NCBI GenBank assembly: GCA_021783855.1
Contig: JAJXTL010000016.1
Coordinates: forward strand, 1 to 33,255
From: Pseudomonadota bacterium
GTDB taxonomy: Bacteria; Pseudomonadota; Gammaproteobacteria; Burkholderiales; Gallionellaceae
DNA: 33,255 bases
Reading direction: 5' to 3'
In this document: positions 8,718 through 17,602 of the stretch, one piece after another
How the letters are laid out: each line of letters opens with the position of its first letter
Numbering within the stretch: the stretch's first letter is position 1
Notes under the pieces: model-generated
What the model was told of the DNA's origin: nothing
The model's database searches: none
What the model saw: only the letters and a program-made list of their open reading frames with translations
Position numbers and translations under genes: made by a program

Positions 8718-8773
8718 TTCGAAAAGCACCAGGGCCGGCTTTAATCGCCGGCCTTGATGAGTAGTTGGTTCGC

Positions 8774-8881
8774 TCAGGAAAGACCAGCCCAGCTGGCAAT
8801 CGATACGGCAGCCGCTGCAAGCCAGCCAAATGCCATACGGAACTCGTTGTCTTGTGAAAAGGTGTTGTTTTTGGCGCTCAT
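8774..8881 (-). CDS. 35-aa small membrane peptide
   Basis: A very short ORF with an excellent AAGGAG ribosome binding site on the minus strand. It encodes a polar N-terminus (MSAKNNTFSQDNEFRM) followed by one hydrophobic helix (AFGWLAAAAVSIASWAG, about residues 17-33). The spacing and composition look like a genuine single-pass membrane peptide rather than chance. I do not recognise a family. It is followed by the small HTH gene, with about 55 nt between them, on the same strand. Confidence 0.5.
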   Translation of the reverse strand: MSAKNNTFSQDNEFRMAFGWLAAAAVSIASWAGLS

Positions 8882-9237
8882 TTTCAATCTCCTTGGTGTA
8901 TCACGACTACCCCTGCAAATCGGGGCAAACGTCAGACTGAAGGAATTGATTTTGGTTCCATAACAGTCTGCCGGGCTTCTTTTTCATTCATGCATGGAAT
9001 CCGACAGGCTGCCAGCATTCGGGTGTTTAACGGGCCGGCTGCATTAAATCATAAGCGCGGTAAAATTTGATCGCATCATGCCAGTATTTCTGGCTTACGG
9101 GTCGATAATCTGCCCCGTCACGCTGTCAAATGCCTGTAATCCGAGGAATAAACAGTATGTAAGTTCGGTTGCGTTGTCTTTTTCCGGAAACATTCCCGCC
9201 ATAGAATTGCGCGATCATTCAGAGGTTAGAGAATAAT
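8882..9237. other. Intergenic region between divergent genes, no gene seen
   Basis: A 356-nt stretch separating the minus-strand 35-aa peptide from the plus-strand phosphodiesterase; it must hold both promoters. I see AT-rich patches around 9040-9075 and an AGAGG-type ribosome binding site before 9238. I find no convincing full promoter, RNA gene or repeat. Confidence 0.4.
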
Positions 9238-11058
9238 ATGGCTTTTCGTTTTTGTGACTTGCTGGTTGCGTTTGCCCTGGCATCTTTTGGAACACAGGCG
9301 GCGGCAGGACAGCCGCACAATGTTGTGCTGTTCGTGGCGGACGGCTTGCGCGCTCTGGTGGTAAATCAGGATACGGCGCCGACGATGGCGGCGATCGGCA
9401 AGTCGGGTGTCTGGTTCAGGAACAGCCATTCGCTGTTTCCGACATTCACCATGCCGAATAGCTCCGCCCTTGCCACAGGTCATTATTTCGCTGATACGGG
9501 CGTATTCGGCAACACCCTCTATGCGGGCTTTCCTGTGCCTGGCGCCGCGGGCAGCGCGACACCTTTCCTTGAAAGCGGTCAGGTCTTAGGGGATATCGAC
9601 GAACACTTTGCCGGCAACTTCGTGAATGAAGAGGTGTTGCTGGTGTCTGCACGCAAGGCCGGTTTTTCAACTGCCGCTATCGGCAAGCTGGGGCCGGTCG
9701 GGATTCAGGCCGGAGTCGACAGGTCAGGCGAACGGACTGTCGTGGTAGATGATTTGACCGGACGCGCAGGCGGCATTCCCTTGAACGCGATATTGACGGC
9801 AGATTTGCAACAAGCGGGATTGCCCGCTGAGGCGCCGACGCGCGGGGACAACGGCAATGCAGGGAATGTCAATACGCCGGGCACCGTGATCGCAAACATT
9901 GAGCAGCAGAAATATTTTGTTGATGTCACCACCAAAGTTTTGTTGCCGCGCTTCAAAACGGCGGGCAAACCTTTTGTTCTGGTGTTCTGGTCGCGCGACC
10001 CGGATGGTTCGCAACACAACCAGGGTGATAGTCTGGGCAAATTATCTCCCGGCATCAACGGGCCGACATCCATGGCGGCAATCCGGAACGCCGATGCCAA
10101 TCTCGCCAGGATCAAGGCTGCACTCGAAACACTGGGGCTCGACAAAACAACCGATATCCTCGTTGTTGCGGATCACGGGTTCTCGACCATTTCCAAACAA
10201 AGTCTGAGCAGTCCTGCTGCAAAAACTTCTTACGCCGACACGGCTGCGGGTCAGTTACCCCCGGGATTTCTGGCCATCGACCTGGCTATTGCGCTTGATC
10301 TGCCGCTGTTTGATCCTGATTCCGGGAATGAACCTGTTGACTACAGGGCAGGCAAGCACCCGAAAAAAGCAAACGGGTTGCTTGGCCAGGATGCTGTCAA
10401 GCCCGATTTGGTGGTTGCGGCAAATGGCGGCTCCGATCTGGTTTACCTGCCAAATGAGAATGCCGGTGAACTGGCTCCCAGGGTGGTGCAAGCACTGCTG
10501 GCCCGGGATTATGTGAGCGGTTTGTTTGTCGATGATGCGCTGGGCAGCATCCCCGGTACGCTTCCGCTCAGCGCCATCAATTTGAAGGGATCGGCACTGA
10601 CGCCGGTTCCATCCATCGTCGTCAACTTCAAGTCAACAGCCACCGGCTGCAAGATACAGGTGTTGTGCGCGGCGGAAGTTGCCGATACCGGTTTGCAGCA
10701 GGGTCAGGGCATGCACGGCAGTTTCAGCAGGGCCGACACCTACAATTTCATGGCTGCGAGTGGTCCGGATTTCAGGCAGGGATACGTCGATAAATCGCCG
10801 GTCAGCAATGCCGATGTCGGCAAAACGCTTGCGAGTATTCTGGGGCTTGATATTCCCGTCAAAGGCAAGCTGGCAGGCCGCGTTTTGTCGGAAGCCATGC
10901 CGGGCGGCAAGGCGCCGAAGTTCGTTTCCAGGACGGCAAGATCAGCTCCCGGCATTTACGGGCTGCGCACCGTGCTCAAGTATCAGGCTGTCGGCCAGAC
11001 CCGCTATTTTGATGTGGCCGGTTTTCCCGGTCGTTCGGTCGGGCTGAATGGAAAATAA
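9238..11058 (+). CDS. Exported alkaline-phosphatase-superfamily phosphodiesterase/nucleotide pyrophosphatase
   Basis: A 606-aa protein with a signal peptide (about residues 1-24, cleavage near TQAAAG). It has the hallmarks of the type I phosphodiesterase/NPP fold: first metal Asp35 in FVADGLR, the nucleophile-type Thr71 in FPTFTMPN, a D-x-x-x-H pair in RDPDGSQHNQGD, VVADHGF, and a late His in GMHGSF. These residues bind two Zn ions and hydrolyse phosphodiester or pyrophosphate bonds in the periplasm. The substrate is not predictable. The C-terminal TLASILGLDIP stretch is typical of the family. It appears monocistronic and convergent with the methyltransferase downstream. Confidence 0.85.
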   Translation: MAFRFCDLLVAFALASFGTQAAAGQPHNVVLFVADGLRALVVNQDTAPTMAAIGKSGVWFRNSHSLFPTFTMPNSSALATGHYFADTGVFGNTLYAGFPVPGAAGSATPFLESGQVLGDIDEHFAGNFVNEEVLLVSARKAGFSTAAIGKLGPVGIQAGVDRSGERTVVVDDLTGRAGGIPLNAILTADLQQAGLPAEAPTRGDNGNAGNVNTPGTVIANIEQQKYFVDVTTKVLLPRFKTAGKPFVLVFWSRDPDGSQHNQGDSLGKLSPGINGPTSMAAIRNADANLARIKAALETLGLDKTTDILVVADHGFSTISKQSLSSPAAKTSYADTAAGQLPPGFLAIDLAIALDLPLFDPDSGNEPVDYRAGKHPKKANGLLGQDAVKPDLVVAANGGSDLVYLPNENAGELAPRVVQALLARDYVSGLFVDDALGSIPGTLPLSAINLKGSALTPVPSIVVNFKSTATGCKIQVLCAAEVADTGLQQGQGMHGSFSRADTYNFMAASGPDFRQGYVDKSPVSNADVGKTLASILGLDIPVKGKLAGRVLSEAMPGGKAPKFVSRTARSAPGIYGLRTVLKYQAVGQTRYFDVAGFPGRSVGLNGK

Positions 11059-11111
11059 CCCCGATGGTGAGTTAAGGAGGCGAGATTTATGGGGCCCGGA
11101 CAGAGTAAGTT

Positions 11112-11987
11112 TCAGCTTAGTCGAACGACGCAAGGCACCAGCGTTGCGATAGGGTCACCCAGCGTATAGGAAAAAGCGACGGATACCCGTTCGCCTGCCG
11201 TTACTGTCAATGGTTCGATCAGCGGCAAGATCAGATACTGGCTGAACCAGTCTACGCTGCGCTGTTCTTTCTCGATGATGGTCAGCACGTTCTTGGTGAT
11301 GAAGCGCAGTGCATTGATCTGACCCTTCTCGATTATGCTGATTTCACCTTGCCAGACGCAATTCGTGGGCAATGATTCCCCGTAACTTGCCATCTGAAAA
11401 AGCACGGGCGGCGCCAGCTCCCTGGTGCGTGGTTGCAGTGATAACGGGTCTTGCAGCGAGGGGACAGGCGCGTAATAGCCGCCAAAATCAAAAGACTGCT
11501 GAACCGGTTGCACGGCCTGAATGAAGGCTTCCGGCACGATGCGCGGCAGTGGCGCGCCGAACTTTGCCAGATAACGTCGCTTGAAGCTGGTCAATACCGG
11601 TATCTGCTTCTCGCGCAGCATGCCCACATGCAGCATTTCGCAGATCACCACATCGACAGGTTCGGGCGGCAGATAGTCAAAGGCATCGGCCAGTACCACT
11701 TCGACCCGCTCGCCTCCCGGATTCATGGAAAGCAGCCGACGCGCGGCTTCAGCAAGTTCCGGGTTGCGTTCCACGCACCATACTTTGGCTGCCCGTTGTG
11801 CGGTAAAAAAAGACAACACGCCGGTGCCACCGCCCAGATCCAGCACGCGCGATCCAACCGGTACGGCAAACTCGATCGCTTCACGAAAAGCGCCCATGCG
11901 GGCTGCATCAGCCAGCATATTGTGGTGGTAAATGAAAGGGATGAACTGGCCCAGTTCCAGATGTTCTTGCGAAGTATTCGTTTTCAT
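11112..11987 (-). CDS. SAM-dependent methyltransferase, PRMT-like
   Basis: The ATG at 11987 (MKTNTSQEHLELGQF) gives 291 aa; a TTG at 12008 would add seven residues. Motif I is VLDLGGGTGVLSFFTAQ, followed by an acidic loop VERNPELAEA (post-I), DAFDYLPPEPVDVVICEML (II) and a beta-rich C-terminal half. The organisation (HHNMLADAARMGAF before motif I, CEMLHVGML after it) resembles the protein arginine methyltransferase class, but the canonical double-E loop is not fully kept. The substrate is unknown. No ribosome binding site is obvious. Confidence 0.7.
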   Translation of the reverse strand: MKTNTSQEHLELGQFIPFIYHHNMLADAARMGAFREAIEFAVPVGSRVLDLGGGTGVLSFFTAQRAAKVWCVERNPELAEAARRLLSMNPGGERVEVVLADAFDYLPPEPVDVVICEMLHVGMLREKQIPVLTSFKRRYLAKFGAPLPRIVPEAFIQAVQPVQQSFDFGGYYAPVPSLQDPLSLQPRTRELAPPVLFQMASYGESLPTNCVWQGEISIIEKGQINALRFITKNVLTIIEKEQRSVDWFSQYLILPLIEPLTVTAGERVSVAFSYTLGDPIATLVPCVVRLS

Positions 11988-12131
11988 CTGATTTTTTGGC
12001 AGCGTCAATATTGAACAGCATTGAAGTGAGGTTTAATTTTGCCGGAAAGTGTTTTCACGGCCTTGAAAAATTGGCTTATTTAACCTTTTATTTGATTATC
12101 CGGCAAGTGGGGGCGATTTATGATAAGCGGC

Positions 12132-12162
12132 CGCCTGGCGATCGTTTTTTGATCGCTTGGCG
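12132..12162. other. Imperfect hairpin upstream of fmdB
   Basis: CGCC-TG-GCGATC (12132-12143) can pair with GATCGC-TT-GGCG (12151-12162) around GTTTTTT. The T-rich stretch lies in the loop, so it is not a standard terminator. It sits just upstream of the fmdB promoter. Confidence 0.35.
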
Positions 12163-12177
12163 GGCTGGCTAGTTGTT

Positions 12178-12205
12178 TTATCAATCGCCCCTACTCAGGT
12201 ATAAT
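12178..12205 (+). promoter_or_regulatory. Sigma70-like promoter of the fmdB-DUF502-aspS cluster
   Basis: TTATCA (12178-12183) and a perfect TATAAT (12200-12205) are separated by 16 nt, about 34 nt before the fmdB start. The consensus -10 makes this the clearest promoter in the window. Confidence 0.6.
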
Positions 12206-12238
12206 ACGCCTATTCAAAATCATTCAATAGGACTAGCC

Positions 12239-12481
12239 ATGCCAATATATGCTTATGCGTGTTCCGCTTGTGGTTTGCAACAGGACGTGATGCAAAAAAT
12301 GAGCGATGAGCCGCTCGATACCTGTCCGGAGTGCGGCAAACAGACGTTTGCCAAGCAATTGACCGCTGCCGGTTTTCAGTTGAAAGGCAACGGATATTAC
12401 GCAACCGATTTCAAGAATAAGCCCAAGGCTGAGTGCGCACCTTGCGGCAGTGCCGCTACTTGTCCGGTGGCCGGCGCCTGA
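12239..12481 (+). CDS. FmdB-family zinc-ribbon protein
   Basis: An 80-aa protein beginning MPIYAYACSACG. Two CxxC knuckles (C8/C11 and C29/C32) form a rubredoxin-like zinc ribbon, followed by the family's AAGFQLKGNGYYATDF motif and a cysteine-containing tail. FmdB proteins are widespread putative regulators without a proven function. In many Betaproteobacteria the gene sits directly before DUF502 and aspS, as here. The DUF502 gene starts 3 nt after this stop. Confidence 0.88.
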   Translation: MPIYAYACSACGLQQDVMQKMSDEPLDTCPECGKQTFAKQLTAAGFQLKGNGYYATDFKNKPKAECAPCGSAATCPVAGA

Positions 12482-12484
12482 TCG

Positions 12485-13111
12485 ATGAAGAAGTTTCTCG
12501 TTACGGGGCTGCTGGTCTGGGTTCCATTGGGCATCACGGTCTGGGTGCTTAACCTGATCATTTCCACGATGGATCAGACCTTGCTGCTGTTGCCGGAACA
12601 CTGGCGTCCGGACAGGTTGCTGGGCTTTCATATACCGGGGCTGGGGATCATACTGACTTTGGGTGTGGTGCTGTTAACCGGCCTGCTGATACGCAACGTG
12701 TTCGGTCAGCGCCTGTGGGCGGCATCAGAGAAGGGGATGCTGCATATCCCCTTCGTCGGCAATATCTACAAGGGTGTGAAGCAAGTCAGCGATACCCTGT
12801 TGTCCGGCAATGGCAACTCGTTTCGCAAGGTGTTGCTGGTACGCTACCCGCACCCGCAAGCATGGTCGCTGGCATTTCAGACCAATGTACCGCATGAAGT
12901 GCAAGGTCGGCAAGATGAAGAATATGTGGCGGTATTTATTCCCACCACGCCCAGCCCGGTAAACGGTTTTTATTTTTTTGTGCGCAAAGCGGACACCATC
13001 GTGCTGGATATGACGGTGGATGTGGCGTTGCGCTCCATTGTTTCTATGGGTGTGGTGTCCGATATTGATTCGACTGCATTTCACAAGATATACACACCTA
13101 ACATCTCATAA
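12485..13111 (+). CDS. DUF502 family inner-membrane protein
   Basis: A 208-aa protein with two N-terminal transmembrane helices (about residues 4-24 and 50-70), joined by a loop with LLLPEHWRPDRLLGFHIPGLG, then a soluble part containing HIPFVGNIYKGVKQV, VAVFIPTTPSPVNGFYFFV and MTVDVALRSIVSMGV. These conserved segments define DUF502, whose role is unknown. It is almost contiguous with fmdB (3 nt) and aspS (12 nt), so co-transcription is likely. Confidence 0.88.
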   Translation: MKKFLVTGLLVWVPLGITVWVLNLIISTMDQTLLLLPEHWRPDRLLGFHIPGLGIILTLGVVLLTGLLIRNVFGQRLWAASEKGMLHIPFVGNIYKGVKQVSDTLLSGNGNSFRKVLLVRYPHPQAWSLAFQTNVPHEVQGRQDEEYVAVFIPTTPSPVNGFYFFVRKADTIVLDMTVDVALRSIVSMGVVSDIDSTAFHKIYTPNIS

Positions 13112-13123
13112 ATAAATCAGAAT

Positions 13124-14929
13124 ATGCGTACACATTATTGCGGCACACTCAACACCGATCAACTTGACCAGACCGTAAGCATTTGCGGATGGGCGCATCG
13201 TCGTCGTGACCACGGCGGGGTGATCTTCATCGACTTGCGCGATCGGGAAGGGCTGGCACAGGTGGTGTGTAATCCGGATCAACAGGCGATGTTCAGGATC
13301 GCCGAATCGGTGCGCAACGAATTTGTCTTGCGCATCACAGGGCTGGTGCGTCGTCGCCCGGCGGGGGCTTCCAACAGCAATCTCATCAGCGGCGAAATCG
13401 AAATTCTCTGTCAGGAGATCGAGGTGCTGAACGCGTCGGTTACCCCGCCGTTTCAGCTGGATGACGAGAACCTGTCCGAGAACGTGCGGCTGACCCATCG
13501 CGTGATCGACTTGCGCCGCCCGCAGATGCAAAAGAACATGATGCTGCGTTACAAGGTGGCGATGGCGTTCCGCCGCTTTCTGGACAGTCGCGGCTTCATC
13601 GACATCGAAACGCCGATGCTGACCAAATCCACGCCGGAAGGTGCGCGCGATTATCTGGTTCCATCGCGCGTGCATCCGGGCGAATTCTTTGCCTTGCCGC
13701 AATCTCCTCAGTTATTCAAGCAGTTGCTGATGGTGGCGGGTTTCGATCGCTACTACCAGATCACCAAGTGTTTCCGGGATGAGGACTTGCGTGCAGACCG
13801 TCAGCCGGAATTCACCCAGGTGGATATCGAGACTTCGTTCATGAATGAGGCGCAGATCATCGCACTGACGGAAGAGCTGATCCGCACTGTATTCAAGGAA
13901 ACGCTGAATGTGGATCTGCCCGATCCGTTCCCGCGCATGACCTACGCGGAGGCAATGGCGCGTTTCGGTTCGGACAAGCCGGACTTGCGCGTGACGCTTG
14001 AGCTCACCGAAGTCACCGATGCGATGAAGGATGTCGCCTTCAAGGTATTCGCGGGGGTAGCGAATTCGGCCAACGGGCGTATCGCGGCGATGCGCGTACC
14101 CGGCGGGGCGGCGTTCACCCGTGGCGAGATCGACGAGTACACCAAGTTTGTCGGCATCTATGGCGCTAAGGGCCTGGCTTACATCAAGGTCAACGATGTG
14201 ACGCAACTGAACGATGCCGGCTTGCAGTCGCCTATCGTGAAGAATCTCAGCGAAGCGGCGCTCAAGATCGTGATGGAACGCACGGGCGCTGCCAACGGCG
14301 ACATCATTTTCTTCGGCGCTGACAAGGAAAAAGTGGTCAACGACGCGTTAGGCGCGTTGCGCAGCAAGATCGGCCACGACAAGGGTTATGTCAATGGCAA
14401 AGTCTGGGAGCCATTGTGGGTGGTGGATTTTCCGATGTTCGAATACGACGAGGAGGCGAAGCGCTGGACGGCCTGCCATCATCCGTTCACCTCGCCCAAA
14501 GACGAGCATATCCAGTATCTGGAAACCGATCCGGGCCGCTGTCTGGCCAAAGCCTACGATCTGGCGCTGAACGGCTGGGAGCTGGGTGGCGGGTCGGTGC
14601 GTATCCATAAAGAAGAAGTGCAGTCCCAGGTGTTCCGCGCGCTCAATATCGATGCGGAAGAAGCGCAACTCAAGTTCGGCTTTCTGCTCGATGCGCTGCA
14701 ATATGGCGCGCCGCCGCATGGGGGGCTCGCATTCGGCCTCGATCGCATCGTTACCATGATGACGGGTTCTGAATCGATACGCGATGTGATTGCCTTCCCC
14801 AAGACGCAACGTGCGCAATGTCTGTTGACTCAGGCGCCTTCTGCGGTGGACGAGCGGCAGTTGCGCGATTTGCACATCCGTCTGCGCCAGCAGGTGCAGA
14901 CTACGGCTGAAATTTCACAGGACAAATAA
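13124..14929 (+). CDS. aspS: Aspartyl-tRNA synthetase, probably non-discriminating
   Basis: A 601-aa class II synthetase that charges tRNA-Asp with aspartate. Seen in order: N-terminal OB anticodon domain ([20 protein letters not shown]), motif 2 ([16 protein letters not shown]), the bacterial GAD insertion (about residues 290-410), and motif 3 [10 protein letters not shown]. The anticodon domain has His30 (RRDHGG) and a Gly in RPAGASN at the two positions reported in Pseudomonas AspRS to permit tRNA-Asn, where E. coli has Leu and Lys. This suggests an enzyme that also makes Asp-tRNA-Asn for GatCAB. Last gene of the fmdB cluster. Confidence 0.95.
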   Translation: MRTHYCGTLNTDQLDQTVSICGWAHRRRDHGGVIFIDLRDREGLAQVVCNPDQQAMFRIAESVRNEFVLRITGLVRRRPAGASNSNLISGEIEILCQEIEVLNASVTPPFQLDDENLSENVRLTHRVIDLRRPQMQKNMMLRYKVAMAFRRFLDSRGFIDIETPMLTKSTPEGARDYLVPSRVHPGEFFALPQSPQLFKQLLMVAGFDRYYQITKCFRDEDLRADRQPEFTQVDIETSFMNEAQIIALTEELIRTVFKETLNVDLPDPFPRMTYAEAMARFGSDKPDLRVTLELTEVTDAMKDVAFKVFAGVANSANGRIAAMRVPGGAAFTRGEIDEYTKFVGIYGAKGLAYIKVNDVTQLNDAGLQSPIVKNLSEAALKIVMERTGAANGDIIFFGADKEKVVNDALGALRSKIGHDKGYVNGKVWEPLWVVDFPMFEYDEEAKRWTACHHPFTSPKDEHIQYLETDPGRCLAKAYDLALNGWELGGGSVRIHKEEVQSQVFRALNIDAEEAQLKFGFLLDALQYGAPPHGGLAFGLDRIVTMMTGSESIRDVIAFPKTQRAQCLLTQAPSAVDERQLRDLHIRLRQQVQTTAEISQDK

Positions 14930-14965
14930 TATTCTGATATTTATAATATAATCAATAACATAGGT

Positions 14966-15343
14966 ATGTTGTCTGTTTTGCGTGTTTTCTGGCTGATATG
15001 TCTGCTGTGTCTTCAGGCATGTCAGCCGGAAGCGTCTGCCCCCCATGAAGCCAGCGCCCTCAGTCAGGTGCAGTCGGATGCGGCGAGCGACCTGCCGCCC
15101 GAGGTACGAGAGACCTTGCGGGCCATCAGGCAGGGCGGGCCGTTCGACTATCCGCGTGACGGCGTGGTGTTCGGCAATTTCGAGCGCATTTTGCCCAGGC
15201 AGCCGCGAGGCTATTATCACGAATATACGGTGAAGACGCCGGGTGTACACAGCAGGGGCGCCCGGCGTATTGTCGCAGGTAGCCCGGGCGAGTATTATTA
15301 CAGCGCGGATCATTATCAAACCTTCAAACGCATACGGGAGTAG
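14966..15343 (+). CDS. Exported barnase/RNase Sa-type ribonuclease (putative lipoprotein)
   Basis: A 125-aa protein. Residues 1-19 are a hydrophobic leader ending LCLQAC, which could be a lipobox with Cys19 as the lipidated residue. The rest aligns by eye with Streptomyces RNase Sa: GPFDYPRDGVVFGNFE, YYHEYTVKTPG, RGARRIV and DHYQTF. The catalytic set is complete: Glu86, Arg97, Arg101 and His116. These guanyl-specific RNases cut RNA via a 2',3'-cyclic phosphate. The barstar-type inhibitor gene starts 2 nt downstream, so this is a toxin/inhibitor pair. An isolated TATAAT (14942-14947) precedes the start; the ribosome binding site is weak. Confidence 0.88.
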   Translation: MLSVLRVFWLICLLCLQACQPEASAPHEASALSQVQSDAASDLPPEVRETLRAIRQGGPFDYPRDGVVFGNFERILPRQPRGYYHEYTVKTPGVHSRGARRIVAGSPGEYYYSADHYQTFKRIRE

Positions 15344-15345
15344 CC

Positions 15346-15819
15346 ATGCCAAAAAATTCCCCTACTTCAGTCCTTTCCCGGAAGGAGAGAGGAGCATTGA
15401 GCCCTTCCAACGATGCGGAAGGATGGGAGGAGGTCGCGCCGCAACTCAAGGATTTAGCTGCGGCAGGCTGTCACAAACTGGGTTGCGGTGTGGAAATGTT
15501 GCACAGTGCGGCAGATGCTGCCGGATTCGCGCTGTTCGAGGCCGATCTGAAGGGCGTCAAGGGTAAAAAGAATCTGCTCAACGCACTGGCTCATGCCGTC
15601 GAATTCCCTGAAGAATTCGGCGCGAATTGGGATGCACTGGTCGATGTGTTATGCGATTTGTCCTGGCGCGCCGCCCCGGGATATGTGTTGCTGTTGCGCA
15701 ACGTCAGTCCCACGCTGGGCCTGTCTTCCAACGACAGGGAAATCGCACAGGATATACTCGATGACACGGTGGTGTATTGGCGGCAGCGCAACAAGCCGTT
15801 CTGGATATTTTTTGCCTAA
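15346..15819 (+). CDS. Barstar-family ribonuclease inhibitor
   Basis: A 157-aa protein whose residues about 58-157 form a barstar domain: FEADLKGVKGKKNLLNALAH, then EFGANWDALVDVLCDLSW. Asp96 and Asp100 match the barstar Asp35/Asp39 that plug the barnase active site. It should keep the RNase inactive in the cytoplasm before export. The first ~55 residues are an unusual extension; its SVLSRKERGAL part is encoded by CTTTCCCGGAAGGAGAGAGG, which resembles the arms of the dispersed repeat family found downstream. The TAA stop itself is the first part of such a repeat copy. Confidence 0.88.
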   Translation: MPKNSPTSVLSRKERGALSPSNDAEGWEEVAPQLKDLAAAGCHKLGCGVEMLHSAADAAGFALFEADLKGVKGKKNLLNALAHAVEFPEEFGANWDALVDVLCDLSWRAAPGYVLLLRNVSPTLGLSSNDREIAQDILDDTVVYWRQRNKPFWIFFA

Positions 15820-15938
15820 CGGACATGGTGAAGACCACACTTGATGATGAAACCCACCATGTCCGTTTCCCCTCACCCAAACCCTCTCCCGGAGGGAGAG
15901 GGAACAATCGTATCGCTTACGCGAGTTTCACGTTAACC
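15817..15938 (+). repeat. Dispersed repeat R, copy 1 (overlaps the barstar stop)
   Basis: TAACGGACATGGTG is answered by CACCATGTCCGTT (15855-15867), followed by CCCTCACCCAAACCCTCTCCCGG-type sequence and ending CGCGAGTTTCACGTTAA. The same architecture recurs at 15949-16062, 24107-24229, 28108-28273 and 31844-31958. The barstar stop codon lies in its first bases. Confidence 0.7.
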
Positions 15939-15948
15939 CATGGTGACG

Positions 15949-16062
15949 AGAAGTTCGCGCAGCGATACCGCATTCTTCTCCCCCGCAAGCAGGGGAGAGC
16001 TAGAAGAGAGGGAAACGTGCATGACGGTTTCATCAGGAAAGATGAAGTTGTCAGGCACGTTT
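15949..16062 (-). repeat. Dispersed repeat R, copy 2, inverted (overlaps the nudB start)
   Basis: Reads inverted relative to copy 1: AAGTTCGCGCAGCGAT, then CTCCCCCGCAAGCAGGGGAG, then a hairpin AACGTGCATGAC/GTCAGGCACGTT. Both candidate nudB start codons are inside it. Copies 1 and 2 therefore form a head-to-head pair filling the barstar-nudB gap. Confidence 0.6.
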
Positions 16063-16506
16063 GGAAAGAAACAGCCTGTTTCGGTATTGGTGGTGATCTA
16101 TACCGATGAATTAGACGTGTTGCTGCTGGAACGTGCCGATCATCCCGGTTACTGGCAATCCGTTACCGGCAGTCGTGAGGGGAGTGAGTCGCTGATGGAT
16201 ACGGCGATACGCGAAGTGCGCGAAGAGACGGGGCTGGATGCCGCTCAATATCGACTCACGGACTGGCGGTTGCAGAATAACTACGAAATATATCCGCACT
16301 GGCGCCATCGTTATCCGGACGGCGTTACCCAGAATACCGAGCATGTGTTCGGTCTGCAATTGCCCGGGCGTCTGGCGGTGCAGCTTGCAGCTCGCGAACA
16401 CCTGAATTATCAGTGGCTGCCGTGGCAGGATGCCGCTCAGAAAGTTTTTTCGCCGAGCAACCGAGAGGCAATTTTGCTGCTGGGTAGGGAGGCGGGAAAT
16501 GCATAG
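16042..16506 (+). CDS. nudB: Dihydroneopterin triphosphate diphosphatase (Nudix)
   Basis: A 154-aa Nudix hydrolase, NudB type, acting on dihydroneopterin triphosphate in folate synthesis (also dATP). It has VSVLVVIY, LLLERADHPGYWQSVTG, and the Nudix box built from GSREGSESLMDTAIREVREE and the following TG. In Betaproteobacteria nudB commonly lies downstream of aspS, as it does here. The start is uncertain: ATG 16042 with AGGAAAG upstream, or ATG 16021, seven codons earlier. Both are inside a dispersed repeat copy. The stop overlaps the next start by 8 nt. Confidence 0.88.
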   Translation: MKLSGTFGKKQPVSVLVVIYTDELDVLLLERADHPGYWQSVTGSREGSESLMDTAIREVREETGLDAAQYRLTDWRLQNNYEIYPHWRHRYPDGVTQNTEHVFGLQLPGRLAVQLAAREHLNYQWLPWQDAAQKVFSPSNREAILLLGREAGNA

Positions 16507-17602
16507 GGTTTTTATCAGAACCAGCCAGGGTAATGACGAACTTTGTAATCCGTCCGGCGTGCTCAGCGGGGACGAGAAGCGCCTGATGGAGTTGATAGAA
16601 GACAGTCTGAGCCTGAGTGAAATAAAAAGCCGTGTTCCGCTCAGTGTGCAGCGACAATTGGATGCAATCCTTGCGCGCCTGTTGTCCATGACTTACATCG
16701 CCCAAACCGATAGCGGGATGCCTGATGAAAAGCCGGAAAAAACCGCTGAGGGTATTCAACCGCTGACCGTGCAGGATGATCCGGCCGTGAAAGAGACAGC
16801 GCGGCGCGTCGAGCTTGAGCAGGAGGTTGCTGCGTTGCGTACCGAATTGGCGGCCATGATGACGCATATGAGCAAGCTTGATGCCGGATGTAACGAGGTG
16901 AGGGTGCGAATTGCCGAGCAAACTCGCAGCATGCGGGCGAAATTGACTGAAAAGGTTGACGTCGGCCGGAATGATACGAAGAAAGACCACGAGTTGAGTC
17001 TTGATCAAAAATTTCTCGAAGGGCTCGACAAGTTGAATCAATCGTTGCTCGAACAACAGCAACACCTGGAAAAAACGCTGGAATTAAAGGCCTTGCAAGC
17101 TGCTTCTGCGCCGCACGGAAGCGAGCCCGATGCGGTCAAGAAGGTGCGTTCTCACCCTCATTACGGCAAGTTGCGCGGGCTGGATTTTTTCAAGTCCTTC
17201 GGCAATGCGGAGTTGCTGCAATTTCTGGAGATGGCGAAATGGCTGGATGTGAAGACGGGGGAAACGGTGTTGCATGCAGGAGAGGTGGGTATGCCTTTCT
17301 ATATTATCGTATCGGGCTCGGTTTCCGTGTTTTATGAGAAGAACCAGCTCGCATTATTAAAACGGGGCGATGCATTTGGTGAGTTCTCGCATTTATCTGA
17401 CGAGTTTCCGCTGCGCAGCGCGCAGGTGAAGGCGGCCACGGCTTGCGAGTTGCTGGTGGTTGACCCGCTGGAGATCGAGTTTACAACGCTACAGATACGC
17501 CTGCATGTTGCCGAGGCGTTATTGCGCGGGCAGGCCAGGAAGGTGCTGCGCGCCAATCAATTGCTCAGCAGCCTGTCTGATTCTTCGGAGTTTTTAATAT
17601 GA
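16499..17602 (+). CDS. Coiled-coil protein with C-terminal cyclic-nucleotide-binding domain
   Basis: Starting at ATG 16499 (overlapping nudB) it encodes 367 aa. Residues about 15-68 look like a small helical, winged-helix-like domain ([20 protein letters not shown]). Residues about 100-215 are a charged coiled coil ([34 protein letters not shown]). Residues about 230-350 are a cNMP-binding fold: [39 protein letters not shown] and the phosphate cassette region [18 protein letters not shown]. There is no catalytic domain, so it is probably a sensor or scaffold. It is translationally coupled to nadA (ATGA overlap), but a link to NAD synthesis is unproven. Confidence 0.75.
   Translation: MHRVFIRTSQGNDELCNPSGVLSGDEKRLMELIEDSLSLSEIKSRVPLSVQRQLDAILARLLSMTYIAQTDSGMPDEKPEKTAEGIQPLTVQDDPAVKETARRVELEQEVAALRTELAAMMTHMSKLDAGCNEVRVRIAEQTRSMRAKLTEKVDVGRNDTKKDHELSLDQKFLEGLDKLNQSLLEQQQHLEKTLELKALQAASAPHGSEPDAVKKVRSHPHYGKLRGLDFFKSFGNAELLQFLEMAKWLDVKTGETVLHAGEVGMPFYIIVSGSVSVFYEKNQLALLKRGDAFGEFSHLSDEFPLRSAQVKAATACELLVVDPLEIEFTTLQIRLHVAEALLRGQARKVLRANQLLSSLSDSSEFLI

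Noticed and set aside
11090..11170. ATG with a strong AAGGAGG site after the phosphodiesterase gene
   Set aside because: The frame is only 26 codons and runs over the 3' end of the opposing methyltransferase; no protein-like composition.
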